From positions 1 through 55,450 of the forward strand of contig JAKLFM010000018.1 in assembly GCA_022711175.1 (NCBI GenBank): 55,450 nucleotides of DNA, written 5' to 3'. Source of the stretch: Bacteroidota bacterium (GTDB taxonomy: Bacteria; Bacteroidota; Bacteroidia; Bacteroidales; UBA4417). A program made the translations under genes and the position numbers. Below are positions 46,432-54,963 of the stretch, piece by piece. The stretch's first letter is position 1, and every line of letters begins with the position of its first letter. The notes under the pieces are model-generated. The model was not told where the DNA came from and did no database searches. It saw only the letters and a list, made by a program, of their open reading frames with translations.

Positions 46432-46925
46432 GACAACTGATGAAACTTATGTTTACAAAAGAGCTAAAACTGATATATGCAATGCCTGATACTCAAAAAG
46501 AATCCCTAAATAACATATTGATAACCTTTAAACATGGTGCAAACACAACGATACCAAAATATCATCACTGTCATTATATTATGGGGAGATGAATACCGAA
46601 AAATTTATACAGAGGTGGATTCCTAAACTATCAGCCAAAGTCATTCGGCTATAAGATGACACATCCGGGACAACCATCACAAGCAACTTAGCTGTATTAA
46701 GCGCAATCATCCTAAACTCTTGAGAATTAATAATAGTTATTGGCAATAATTTTCAATCCTCTTTTATAACAATGTGTAAAAATATTTTATCGAGTATGAG
46801 CAACTTTTAAATAATTGAGTAGATAATTTTACGCGTTTTTTATTACTTTAGCACGGAAGATTATATATCGACACTTTTCGGATGAAATATGTGTCATGAA
46901 TTTGGGTATTTAATAATGAGAAGAA
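46432..46925. other. AT-rich intergenic region before the sigma/ImmA operon
   Basis: 494 bases, clearly more AT-rich than the neighbours. Only the promoter-like TACTTTAG at 46844-46851 stands out. No gene, repeat or RNA structure found. It separates two divergent operons. Confidence 0.5.
46844..46851 (+). promoter_or_regulatory. -7-like element of the sigma/ImmA operon
   Basis: TACTTTAG is one base from TAnnTTTG and lies 75 bases before the ATG of the sigma-like gene. Confidence 0.4.
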
Positions 46926-47654
46926 ATGCAAGAACCTATTCCACTTTCTAAACTCGCTCAACAGCCTCTTGAAGATCTTTTACTGATGATAAGCATGAAA
47001 GCCGAAGACATTGATCTGGCTGAGAGGGCTTTCATAGCATTCAATCGCAGATTTGAAGAACCGTTCTATAACTACTGCCTACGTTCTTGTCAAAGACTAA
47101 ATCATTATTACGACAATCCGGCTCTTACCGTCTTCAACAATGTAATGTATAAGGTTTATATGAAGGCTGGTAGTCTGCTGAAAATTGAGAATGCGGCATC
47201 TGAAGAGGAAAAGTACTATATTATGCTTGGATGGCTTGAAAGAACTGCATCCAACGATATCATTGACTTATACGATGAAAATAAGGAATACAAGGAAACA
47301 TTCGAACTGGAAGATAATGATGATAAACTGAACAGCATGGTTGATAAATGGCGCAGATCGCAATCAGGCAGTTATGTTTCATCCCCCGAAATGAACCTGA
47401 TACGCAGCGCTTTAGAGCAGTTGAGCGAAAGGGAACAACATATTTACCTGGCTTTGCTCGAATTGAGTGAAAAGAACAAGTATCTGCCTAAAGAAGAAGT
47501 GAAGCGACTGGCCGATTTTTACAACACAACCAATGATAATGTATATCATATCAGGCTTCGGACCGACAGAAAGATAAAGGAATACATTGATAAACACACT
47601 AAACCCACAGGCGATGGACCTTATAGATTTATCCCCGGAAGAAGAGAAGACTGA
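46926..47654 (+). CDS. Divergent sigma-70 family factor
   Basis: 242 residues. A region 2-like part (AERAFIAFNRRFEEPFYNYC, about 32-51) is followed by a spacer richer in acidic residues than in normal ECF factors (YDENKEYKETFELEDNDD). The C-terminal region 4-like HTH is IRSALEQLSEREQHIYLALL ... RLADFYNTTNDNVYHIRLRT (about 160-215). The match is to the sigma family in general, not to a specific ECF group. Its 3' end overlaps the next gene by 41 bases. The context (small charged protein plus ImmA-type protease) suggests control by proteolysis of an inhibitor. Confidence 0.75.
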   Translation: MQEPIPLSKLAQQPLEDLLLMISMKAEDIDLAERAFIAFNRRFEEPFYNYCLRSCQRLNHYYDNPALTVFNNVMYKVYMKAGSLLKIENAASEEEKYYIMLGWLERTASNDIIDLYDENKEYKETFELEDNDDKLNSMVDKWRRSQSGSYVSSPEMNLIRSALEQLSEREQHIYLALLELSEKNKYLPKEEVKRLADFYNTTNDNVYHIRLRTDRKIKEYIDKHTKPTGDGPYRFIPGRRED

Positions 47655-47952
47655 GAAAAAGGTAAAAGAATACCTTCGTTCGCAGGGTTACCTGCCACCG
47701 CAAGATATTGAGGATGTAATAGCCTTTGAGCAAAACAACCCGCATATTCCACTGCCTCCCGGCACCAGCGATCCGCTGGCGATCATCAGGAATGGAATAC
47801 AAAAACCGGTCAGAAAACTGGTCATTCGCGTTGAAACTTCTGAGAGCCCTACAGGCATTCAAAATCTGGCAGCCCGTCATGGCGACAAGCTTACACCCGA
47901 CATTCTGAAACAGATGGATGAAGACGAAGCCCGGGATGAGAAGAAAGAATAA
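47614..47952 (+). CDS. Small charged protein, possible anti-sigma or protease substrate
   Basis: 112 residues from the ATG at 47614 (the frame opens at 47587, but MDLIDLSPEEEKTEKKVKEY looks like the natural N-terminus). Helical charged N-terminus, a Pro-rich middle (NNPHIPLPPGTSDP), a short strand (VRKLVIRVET) and a strongly acidic tail ending DEDEARDEKKE. No known family recognised, no Cys pair and no membrane segment. Encoded between a sigma factor and an ImmA/IrrE protease and overlapping the former, it is the best candidate for the factor's inhibitor; that is inference. Confidence 0.65.
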   Translation: MDLIDLSPEEEKTEKKVKEYLRSQGYLPPQDIEDVIAFEQNNPHIPLPPGTSDPLAIIRNGIQKPVRKLVIRVETSESPTGIQNLAARHGDKLTPDILKQMDEDEARDEKKE

Positions 47953-48005
47953 AGTCAAACTTTAGCTTAAAAATATTTCGTTCCGGTAAATCAGCAATAT
48001 AACTC

Positions 48006-48824
48006 ATGGGCACTTACGACATACCAAGGCAAAGGATGGAGGAGATATCAGACCTTGCTGAGTACTTGGCCGAAAAATATTGCGGTTCGTCGCCTGTCAT
48101 CGTACCTCAGCAAATTGCTGAAGCATCAGAGATTAAGTTTACAACGGGTAATTACAAAAATGCGTTTGACGGACTGACCCGTTACAGGAATAACAAATTT
48201 CGCATCTTCATCAACCTGCGCGAGACCGACAACCTGTTTACTCCAAGGGTAAGGTTTTCATTCGGCCATGAGCTTGGACATTGTAAAATGGATTGGCACC
48301 GCAACGCGATGATGCAGCCGGGAGTTCGCCCCCATGCTTCCTTTTTGGATTATTGTTTCGACAGTGAAGAGGAACGCGAAGCTGAATTTTTTTCATCATG
48401 CCTTCTGTTGCCGGAGAGCAGGGTGAGAAAAGACATTTTCAGGAAGCCTTTTGAGTACAGGCTTGTTGACGAACTGAGGTTAAAATACAATGTAAGTATT
48501 ACGGCTGTCCTGCTGAGGTTGATGGCACTCGATATGCGGCCGTTTATGATCGTTTGCACCCGCAATGGGAAAATAGCCTGGCAACGATGCAGCCATGATT
48601 TTCCTTTTTACAGAATCATGCGTGGTTTGAATGATGCAGTACCTGTTGATACCGCCGCAGGCGAGTATTTTGCTGATGGTTCAAAGTACAGTAAAACCCA
48701 GGATGTGTTTGCCGAAGATTGGTTCCAGCTTTATTCTGCCGAAGATCGCCGCCGCAAATTTCATGAGCACTGTGTTTACTATGAACCGCTAAACCAGGTG
48801 ATGAGTATTTTGTGGGAAGATTGA
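48006..48824 (+). CDS. ImmA/IrrE-family metallopeptidase
   Basis: 272 residues. The zinc site is FGHELGHCKMDWH with H88, E89 and H92; the downstream acidic helix SEEEREAEFFSSCLLLPESR supplies the third ligand Glu, as in ImmA and IrrE. The C-terminal 100 residues (from about 170) are a distinct domain of unknown role, with a few Cys. ImmA cleaves the ImmR repressor and IrrE cleaves DdrO; here the partner is likely the preceding small protein. 53 bases separate it from that gene. Confidence 0.9.
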   Translation: MGTYDIPRQRMEEISDLAEYLAEKYCGSSPVIVPQQIAEASEIKFTTGNYKNAFDGLTRYRNNKFRIFINLRETDNLFTPRVRFSFGHELGHCKMDWHRNAMMQPGVRPHASFLDYCFDSEEEREAEFFSSCLLLPESRVRKDIFRKPFEYRLVDELRLKYNVSITAVLLRLMALDMRPFMIVCTRNGKIAWQRCSHDFPFYRIMRGLNDAVPVDTAAGEYFADGSKYSKTQDVFAEDWFQLYSAEDRRRKFHEHCVYYEPLNQVMSILWED

Positions 48825-48900
48825 GAGGATACTGAAATCCTTTCGCATGATTATTTAACAAGCACAAAATGAAATTAACAGAATAAAGATGCAACTGCAT

Positions 48901-48985
48901 AAAAAAAGCGACCCCGGATAACCGGGGCCACTTTAAATGTTTTCACAACGGAATAATCCTTATTGTGATTTGCTTTCAAATTGTA
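48901..48985 (-). ncRNA. tracrRNA of the type II-C system
   Basis: On the minus strand an anti-repeat (48985-48963) complements the crRNA-sense repeat over 23 nt with one G:U pair. Next come a nexus-like hairpin (AAGGATTATTCCGTT region) and a terminator hairpin GTGGCCCCGGTTATCCGGGG followed by TCGC and seven T (ending 48901). This is the layout of Bacteroidetes II-C tracrRNAs. It is divergent from cas9, whose ATG lies 41 bases beyond the anti-repeat. It guides RNase III processing and Cas9 loading. Confidence 0.9.
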
Positions 48986-48988
48986 GCA

Positions 48989-48996
48989 CAAATATA
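48989..48996 (-). promoter_or_regulatory. -7 element of the tracrRNA promoter
   Basis: The minus strand reads TATATTTG, fitting TAnnTTTG, four bases before the anti-repeat. The transcript would begin right at the anti-repeat. No -33 TTG at standard spacing is visible. The cas9 promoter must share this 40-base region. Confidence 0.6.
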
Positions 48997-49025
48997 ATTC
49001 AATAAACACAAAATTATACATTGAT

Positions 49026-52000
49026 ATGAAAAAAATTTTAGGACTTGATCTAGGAACCAACAGTATTGGGTGGGCGTTGATTGAAACTGAAGAAAATGGA
49101 AATCCTATTCGAATCATTGCTTTGGGTGCTAGAATAATTCCGCTTGATTCGGATGAACGCGATCAATTTCAAAAAGGACAAGCGATTTCAAAAAATAAAG
49201 ACAGGACAACAGCGCGTACTCAGCGAAAAGGTTATGACCGGAAACAGCTCAGAAAAAGCAGTCTAAAAAGAGTACTTCAAAAATATGGCATGAGCTTTTC
49301 TCCCGAGTTGTTAAATCTCCCGATGGTTGATTTATGGAAATTGCGGGCAGATGCTGCCAATCCCAATACGAATATTACTGCAGAGCAATTAGGAAGAATA
49401 TTATACATGCTCAATCAGAAGCGTGGATATAAATCTGCAAGAAGCGAAGCAAATGTTGACAAAAAAGATACAGAATATGTCGAGCAGGTAAAAAGTCGCT
49501 ATACTGAAATTAAAGAAAAAGGACAAACAGCGGGACAGTTCTTTGCCCAAAATTTAACAGCCGCACATAACAACAAACAATATTACAGGGTAAAGGAAAA
49601 AGTATTACCAAGAGAAGCATACGAAGAAGAATTTGATACCATCATTTTAGCTCAAAAAGACAAATTCAACTTTTTAACTAACGAGGTAATTGATGAAATA
49701 CGCAATCATATCATTTATTTCCAACGTAAGTTAAAGTCTCAAAAGGGTTTAGTTGCAATTTGCGAATTTGAGGGCTTTGAAACAAATGTTTTCAATAAAA
49801 CAAATAATAAAGAAGAAATAAAATTTGTTGGTCCGCATGTCGCACCAAAAACTTCACCGCTAAATCAAATTTGTAAGATCTGGGAAACAGTTAATAACAT
49901 CACATTTAAACGTAAAAATCCTGAAGGGTCAAAATACAAATGGAGCGATTGGACACCTAATCTTGAAGAAAAACAAAAAATTGCAGATTATTTGAGTACC
50001 AATGCCAATATCTCTCTATCAGATTTGTTGAAATTGTTAGACCTCAAGAAGGAAGATGTGTATGCCAATAAGCAACTTTTAAAAGGATTGCAAGGCAATT
50101 TAACTTTTAGCATGTTAGCAGAAATTTTGGGTAACGAAAGCAAATGTCTAAGTTTCAATCTTGAAATTGAGCCTACTGGCGAGACAGCTTTACTAATTGA
50201 TAAAAAATCGGGAGAGATTTTGTCTGAAAATAAAAGATTAATAGTAAAAGATTCTATTGAGCAACAACCCTTATACCAGCTATGGCATACTATATACTCA
50301 ATCAAAGATTTGACTGAATGCAAAAATGCTTTGGTAAAAAGGTTTGGGTTTACAATAGAAATAGCTGAAAAACTTTCGAAAATTGATTTTAACAAACAAG
50401 CCTATTCAAACAAATCACATAAGGCTATCCGGAAAATACTACCTTATCTTATGCAAGGTTTTGATTATTCTCAGTCATGTAGCCTGGCTGGTTATAACCA
50501 TTCAAATAGCCTTACCAAAGAAGAGCGTGACAAGAGCATAACATATGAGCAGTTAAAATTGTTGCCTAAGAACAGTTTACGACAACCGGTAGTCGAAAAA
50601 ATCCTTAATCAAATGATAAATGTGGTGAATGCCATAATTGAAAAGTATGGCAAACCTCATGAAATACGCGTTGAGCTTGCTCGTGAACTTAAGCAAAGCA
50701 AGGACGAAAGAAATGAAACAGATAAACAGAATTCAGCAAATAAGAAAATAAATGAGGAAATAATAAAAAGGCTACAAGAACTGGGGCTTCCTACTACAAA
50801 AAGGTTTATCCAGAAATACAAATTCATATTCCCGACAAGAGATAAAAAAATAACAGAAGCACAAGTTGTTAACCAATGCATTTATTGCGGACAAACTTTC
50901 AACTTAACCGAAGCACTTGCCGGCGATAATTTCGATGTTGACCATATTATACCGCAAGCCCTTTTGTTTGACGATTCGCAAACGAATAAGGTTTTGGTTC
51001 ACAGGAATTGCAATTCAACCAAATTGAACAAAACTGCCTATGATTTTATTGCTGGTAAAGGTGAGGATGCATTGAATGAATATCTTACAAGAGTTGATGA
51101 TTGGTATAAAAAAGGGGTTATTTCTTATGGTAAAATGACGAGGCTTAAAGCTTCTTATGAGCAATATCTTGAACGTAAAAAGCATAAAAAAGAAACAGAA
51201 GCCGATAAAAAGTTATGGGAAAGTTTTATTGACAGGCAACTAAGAGAAACTGCATATATTTCAAGAAAAGCAAGACAAATATTACAGCGAGTTTGTAATA
51301 ATGTTACATCAACTGAAGGAACTGTAACAGCAAAGTTGCGTGAACTCTGGGGCTGGGATGATGTGCTTATGAACTTGCAGATGGATAAATATCGGGATTT
51401 AGGACAAACGGAAATAAAAGAATGGACAAGCGAACACGGACGCAGAAAACACGCGAAAGAAGAAATCACAAATTGGACAAAACGTGATGACCATCGCCAC
51501 CATGCAATAGATGCTATAGTGATAGCTTGTACAAAACAAGGATATATTCAAAGGATAAACACTTTAAACTCAAGCGACGTCAGAAATGAGATGAATAAAG
51601 AAGTTGAAGAAGCGAAGATTAAATATAACGAAAAGCTTTCATTATTGGAAAAATACCTTGTAAGTCAACGACCTGAAGGTTTTGATACAAAATATATCGA
51701 AAAAGCTGCCGACGAAATATTGATATCCTTTAAATCAGGAAAGAAGGTTTCAACATCTAGCAAGTTGAAAGCAACAGGCCAGAATAAAGAAAAGGGAGTT
51801 ATTGTTCCCAGGGGAGCATTACACGAACAATCGGTTTATGGAAAAATTAAGGTGTCTGATACTGAAAAACCAATAAAATATCTATTTGAGAATTCAGAAA
51901 AAATTATCAACCAATTAATTAGGAAGAAAGTTCAAATACGAATTTCCGAGCATGATAATGATATTAAAAAAGCCATCAGTTCACTGAAAAAGAACCCAAT

Positions 52001-52829
52001 TTTTATTGACGCCGACAATAGTTGTCCTTTAGAAAAAGCCTTATGCTATAAGGAAGTGAGTGTTTTGAAATATAAAATTCAGGATTTGACAGAAAAGGAC
52101 ATTCCTGACATAGTTGATAAAAAAGTTAAAGCAATAGTTGAACAACGTTTAAATCAATTCAATGGCAATGCTAAAGAAGCCTTCAAAAATACTGTATGGT
52201 ATAATGAGCAACAGCAAATCCCTATTCGCACAGTCAGGCTTTTTGCTCGTCCATTGGCAGAAGCTTTGGTAAGTATAAAAAAGGATGAAAAAGGCAATGA
52301 TATTGGATTTGCAATACCAGGTAATAACCATCATGTTGCTATTTATCAAGACATGGAGAACAATTTTTCGCAGCATTCATGTACTTTATGGCATGCGGTT
52401 GAGAGAAAAAAATATGGATTACCCGTTGTAATTCGCGACACCAATCAAGTGTGGAATGATGTTATTGACAAGGCCCTACCTCAATCCTTTATCAACCAAC
52501 TTCCCGCTGACAAATTACAATTAGTTTATTCCATGCAACAAAACGAGATGTATGTTTTAGGGATGACACATGATGAATTTAATCAGGCTTCAGAAAACAA
52601 CAATAAATATCTGATTAGTAAACACTTATATCTTGTATGGAGTGTTGGTGACAATCAATATTGGTTTAGACATCATTTGGAGACAAAAAATACAGATTTA
52701 AAAAAGACAGAAGGTGCGAAAGAGAGCAAGCGCTACCTTCTGTTTAAAAGCGTTGGAGCCTTTTTAGCACAACACCCAATCAAAGTTCGCATCAATCATT
52801 TGGGAGAAATAACAAAAATCGGGGAATAA
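49026..52829 (+). CDS. cas9: CRISPR-associated endonuclease Cas9 (type II-C)
   Basis: 1267 residues. RuvC-I ILGLDLGTNSIGWALIE with D8; Arg-rich bridge helix DRTTARTQRKGYDRKQLRKS; RuvC-II IRVELARELK with E550; HNH core FDVDHIIPQAL with catalytic H640, flanked by CIYC and NCNSTK that form a zinc site; RuvC-III DDHRHHAIDAIVIA with H826 and D829. The C-terminal PAM-interacting part (about 1000-1267) is lineage-specific, so the PAM cannot be read. All nuclease residues are intact. The gene is visibly richer in A/T than cas1 and cas2. It lies 11 bases before the RAYT gene. Confidence 0.97.
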   Translation: MKKILGLDLGTNSIGWALIETEENGNPIRIIALGARIIPLDSDERDQFQKGQAISKNKDRTTARTQRKGYDRKQLRKSSLKRVLQKYGMSFSPELLNLPMVDLWKLRADAANPNTNITAEQLGRILYMLNQKRGYKSARSEANVDKKDTEYVEQVKSRYTEIKEKGQTAGQFFAQNLTAAHNNKQYYRVKEKVLPREAYEEEFDTIILAQKDKFNFLTNEVIDEIRNHIIYFQRKLKSQKGLVAICEFEGFETNVFNKTNNKEEIKFVGPHVAPKTSPLNQICKIWETVNNITFKRKNPEGSKYKWSDWTPNLEEKQKIADYLSTNANISLSDLLKLLDLKKEDVYANKQLLKGLQGNLTFSMLAEILGNESKCLSFNLEIEPTGETALLIDKKSGEILSENKRLIVKDSIEQQPLYQLWHTIYSIKDLTECKNALVKRFGFTIEIAEKLSKIDFNKQAYSNKSHKAIRKILPYLMQGFDYSQSCSLAGYNHSNSLTKEERDKSITYEQLKLLPKNSLRQPVVEKILNQMINVVNAIIEKYGKPHEIRVELARELKQSKDERNETDKQNSANKKINEEIIKRLQELGLPTTKRFIQKYKFIFPTRDKKITEAQVVNQCIYCGQTFNLTEALAGDNFDVDHIIPQALLFDDSQTNKVLVHRNCNSTKLNKTAYDFIAGKGEDALNEYLTRVDDWYKKGVISYGKMTRLKASYEQYLERKKHKKETEADKKLWESFIDRQLRETAYISRKARQILQRVCNNVTSTEGTVTAKLRELWGWDDVLMNLQMDKYRDLGQTEIKEWTSEHGRRKHAKEEITNWTKRDDHRHHAIDAIVIACTKQGYIQRINTLNSSDVRNEMNKEVEEAKIKYNEKLSLLEKYLVSQRPEGFDTKYIEKAADEILISFKSGKKVSTSSKLKATGQNKEKGVIVPRGALHEQSVYGKIKVSDTEKPIKYLFENSEKIINQLIRKKVQIRISEHDNDIKKAISSLKKNPIFIDADNSCPLEKALCYKEVSVLKYKIQDLTEKDIPDIVDKKVKAIVEQRLNQFNGNAKEAFKNTVWYNEQQQIPIRTVRLFARPLAEALVSIKKDEKGNDIGFAIPGNNHHVAIYQDMENNFSQHSCTLWHAVERKKYGLPVVIRDTNQVWNDVIDKALPQSFINQLPADKLQLVYSMQQNEMYVLGMTHDEFNQASENNNKYLISKHLYLVWSVGDNQYWFRHHLETKNTDLKKTEGAKESKRYLLFKSVGAFLAQHPIKVRINHLGEITKIGE

Positions 52830-52839
52830 AATTAGAAGA

Positions 52840-53523
52840 ATGCAATTTTCTTTAGGCAGCATTTACCATATATACAATCAAGGCAATAACAGGCAAAAGA
52901 TATTCTTTACAATTGAGAATTATGAATTCTTTATAAGGAAGGTTCGGATACATTTGCTGCCTTATGCTGACATCTTAGCCTGGTGCCTGATGCCAAACCA
53001 TTTCCACATCATGGTTGAGGTGAAGGAGGTCGTCCTGCCCGCGCCTGCGCCTGCTCACGGGGTGGCTGCGCTGCACTCCCCCGTTAGTCGGAGTGCGACT
53101 GCAAGTCGCGCCCCGACTAAGCCGGGCGCCCCAACTAAGCCGCCCCCCGCTAATGATGAGATTGATCTGAACCATTCTATCGGAATAATGCTTGCCTCAT
53201 ACACACGTGCAATCAATAAGCAGGAAAACACCACTGGTTCCCTGTTCCGACAAAAAACAAAAGCAATATGCCTGAATGAACAACAGGGTGTATCCTCAAA
53301 TTGGTATATGGAATACGGGGTTACTTTTCTAAAACTTTCAATCCCCGAATGGCAATATCCCCAGGTATGCTTCAACTATATTCATAATAACCCGGTGAAG
53401 GCCGGGCTGGTCGCTGACGCCAGGCACTGGCGGTATTCTTCTCTTAACGAAATCATCAATAAAAGCCCGGATTCATTGGTCAACTTAGACCGAGTTCATG
53501 CACTGGGTTTAAATTTCATTTAG
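52840..53523 (+). CDS. REP-associated tyrosine transposase (RAYT, Y1_Tnp/HUH) inside the cas operon
   Basis: 227 residues. The HUH motif PNHFHIMVEV has H54 and H56; the nucleophile is Y121 in MLASYTRAINKQENTTGSLF, followed by the family pattern FRQKTKAICLN and NYIHNNPVKAGLV. Between HUH and Tyr lies a Pro/Ala-rich insert (about residues 62-108) made of GC-rich DNA that contains a perfect palindrome. The core is complete, so activity is plausible. It sits 11 bases after cas9 and 30 before cas1 on the same strand. It is not a known CRISPR component and probably a guest. Confidence 0.9.
   Translation: MQFSLGSIYHIYNQGNNRQKIFFTIENYEFFIRKVRIHLLPYADILAWCLMPNHFHIMVEVKEVVLPAPAPAHGVAALHSPVSRSATASRAPTKPGAPTKPPPANDEIDLNHSIGIMLASYTRAINKQENTTGSLFRQKTKAICLNEQQGVSSNWYMEYGVTFLKLSIPEWQYPQVCFNYIHNNPVKAGLVADARHWRYSSLNEIINKSPDSLVNLDRVHALGLNFI
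53084..53120. repeat. REP-like palindrome embedded in the RAYT coding sequence
   Basis: TTAGTCGG, AGT, GCGACT, GCA, AGTCGC, GCC, CCGACTAA: a 37-base imperfect palindrome with two perfect stem segments (8 and 6 bp). It encodes residues 82-94 of the transposase in frame. It resembles the REP hairpins mobilised by this enzyme family. A direct repeat of GCGCCCCNACTAAGCCG follows (53108-53124 and 53126-53142). Confidence 0.8.
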
Positions 53524-53553
53524 CCCCCATGTTTTGCCTTTATATAATTAAGT

Positions 53554-54486
53554 ATGATAAAACGAACGCTTTATTTCGGAAACCCTGCTTACCTGAACCT
53601 GAATAACAAGCTGTTGGTCTTCAGGTTGCCTGAAGTTGAGAAAAACAAAGAACTCCCTGAGAGTTTTAAAAAAGATTCGATAACGAGCATCGCCATTGAA
53701 GACATTGGCGTGATAGTGCTTGATCACCAGCAGATAACCATTACCCAGGGATTATTAGCTGCCTTGCTTGAAAACAATGTCGCCATCATTACCTGCGATG
53801 CATCGCATATTCCAGCAGGTCTAATGCTGCCGCTCGAAAGCCATAACATTCAGCATGAGAGGTTTTTAAACCAGCTTGAATCGTCGGTACCCCTCAGGAA
53901 GCAGCTCTGGCAGCAAACCATTATCCAGAAAATATTAAACCAGGGCGCCGTGCTTTCAATGCAGGGAAAGGACAAGCAAAAGATGACCTATTGGGCAAAA
54001 AGGGTGAGATCAGGCGATCCGGATAACTGTGAGGGAAAAGCAGCATTACACTATTGGAGCAATTTGTTCCCAGAATCACTCTATTTCAGTCGCGACCGCG
54101 ACGGTGACCCGCCAAACAACCTGCTTAACTACGGCTATGCAATTTTACGCGCTATAACTGCCCGTTGTCTTGTGGGTTCGGGTTTATTGCCAACACTGGG
54201 CATTCATCACAGTAACAAATACAACGCCTATTGCCTGGCCGACGATATTATGGAGCCCTACCGCCCCTATGTTGACATGATTGTGCTGGAGATTGTAAAA
54301 AGCGGCCATGAATACACAGAGTTGAACACCGATTTAAAACGTATACTGCTTGGCATCCCTGCGATAGATGTCATAATAGAAAATGAACGCAGCCCGCTGA
54401 TGATTGCCATGCAGCGCACATCTGCATCGCTGGCCCGGTGTTTTGAAGGAAACGCCAGGAAAATTATTTATCCTGAGCTTGATTGA
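53554..54486 (+). CDS. cas1: CRISPR adaptation endonuclease Cas1 (type II)
   Basis: 310 residues. N-terminal beta domain (TLYFGNPAYLNLNNKL), then the helical catalytic domain with GDPDNCEGKAALHYW (E160), LGIHHSNKYNAYCLADDIME (H218/H219 and D230/D231) and PYRPYVDMIV. These are the metal-binding residues of type II Cas1. With Cas2 it integrates new spacers at the array end. 15 bases separate it from cas2. Codon use is closer to the host genes than that of cas9. Confidence 0.96.
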   Translation: MIKRTLYFGNPAYLNLNNKLLVFRLPEVEKNKELPESFKKDSITSIAIEDIGVIVLDHQQITITQGLLAALLENNVAIITCDASHIPAGLMLPLESHNIQHERFLNQLESSVPLRKQLWQQTIIQKILNQGAVLSMQGKDKQKMTYWAKRVRSGDPDNCEGKAALHYWSNLFPESLYFSRDRDGDPPNNLLNYGYAILRAITARCLVGSGLLPTLGIHHSNKYNAYCLADDIMEPYRPYVDMIVLEIVKSGHEYTELNTDLKRILLGIPAIDVIIENERSPLMIAMQRTSASLARCFEGNARKIIYPELD

Positions 54487-54501
54487 TTTACTGCCTGACA
54501 C

Positions 54502-54843
54502 ATGGAATTCGCTGAAAGGCTAAACGAATACAGAATCATGTGGGTACTGGTGTTTTTTGACCTTCCGGTAATAACCCCGAAGGAAAGGAAAATTGCAGCC
54601 CGGTTCCGGAAGGAGATAATGGCTGACGGTTTCGGTATGTTCCAGTTTTCAATTTACCTGCGGCATTGTCCAAGCCGCGAAAATGCCGATGTTCATATAA
54701 GGCGGGTAAAAAATATCCTGCCCGAAAAGGGCAATATTGGTATCCTGTGCATCACCGATAAGCAGTTCGGTATGATGGAAATATATTATGGAAAGAAAGA
54801 GGCAGTGAAGAAAGAAGTGCCCCAGCAATTAGAACTCTTTTAA
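54502..54843 (+). CDS. cas2: CRISPR adaptation protein Cas2 (type II)
   Basis: 113 residues. The ferredoxin-like fold begins MWVLVFFDLPV with the conserved D20, followed by a helix (KERKIAARFRKEIMADGF) and FQFSIYLRHCPSRENADVHI. The end (PQQLELF) is typical of type II Cas2 proteins. It is the dimeric scaffold between two Cas1 dimers. Last gene of the cas operon. Confidence 0.95.
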   Translation: MEFAERLNEYRIMWVLVFFDLPVITPKERKIAARFRKEIMADGFGMFQFSIYLRHCPSRENADVHIRRVKNILPEKGNIGILCITDKQFGMMEIYYGKKEAVKKEVPQQLELF

Positions 54844-54858
54844 TACATGCATTAACAG

Positions 54859-54893
54859 AAAAAATCCCTCTGTCGTTAATTGACAGAGGGATT
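54859..54893 (-). terminator. Terminator facing the CRISPR array
   Basis: A perfect 12-bp stem (AATCCCTCTGTC at 54863-54874 with GACAGAGGGATT at 54882-54893) has, on the minus strand, a run of T after it. It would end leftward transcripts coming from the array. On the plus strand the hairpin may weakly end the cas operon. Confidence 0.85.
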
Positions 54894-54963
54894 CAGATAC
54901 CAAATTTTTCTTTGCATAAATTTTAGTCTTTGCTTAGAGCCGCAACTCTTCCAATCGAGGTAG

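Noticed and set aside
53041..53142. A frameshift or assembly error in the RAYT gene at the GC-rich insert
   Set aside because: The frame is kept across the insert and the family motifs continue after it; the palindrome explains the odd composition.
54894..54963. Possible degenerate second CRISPR repeat between the terminator and the repeat (it contains AGATACCAAATTTTTC)
   Set aside because: Only six bases match in register and the distance does not fit one repeat-spacer unit.
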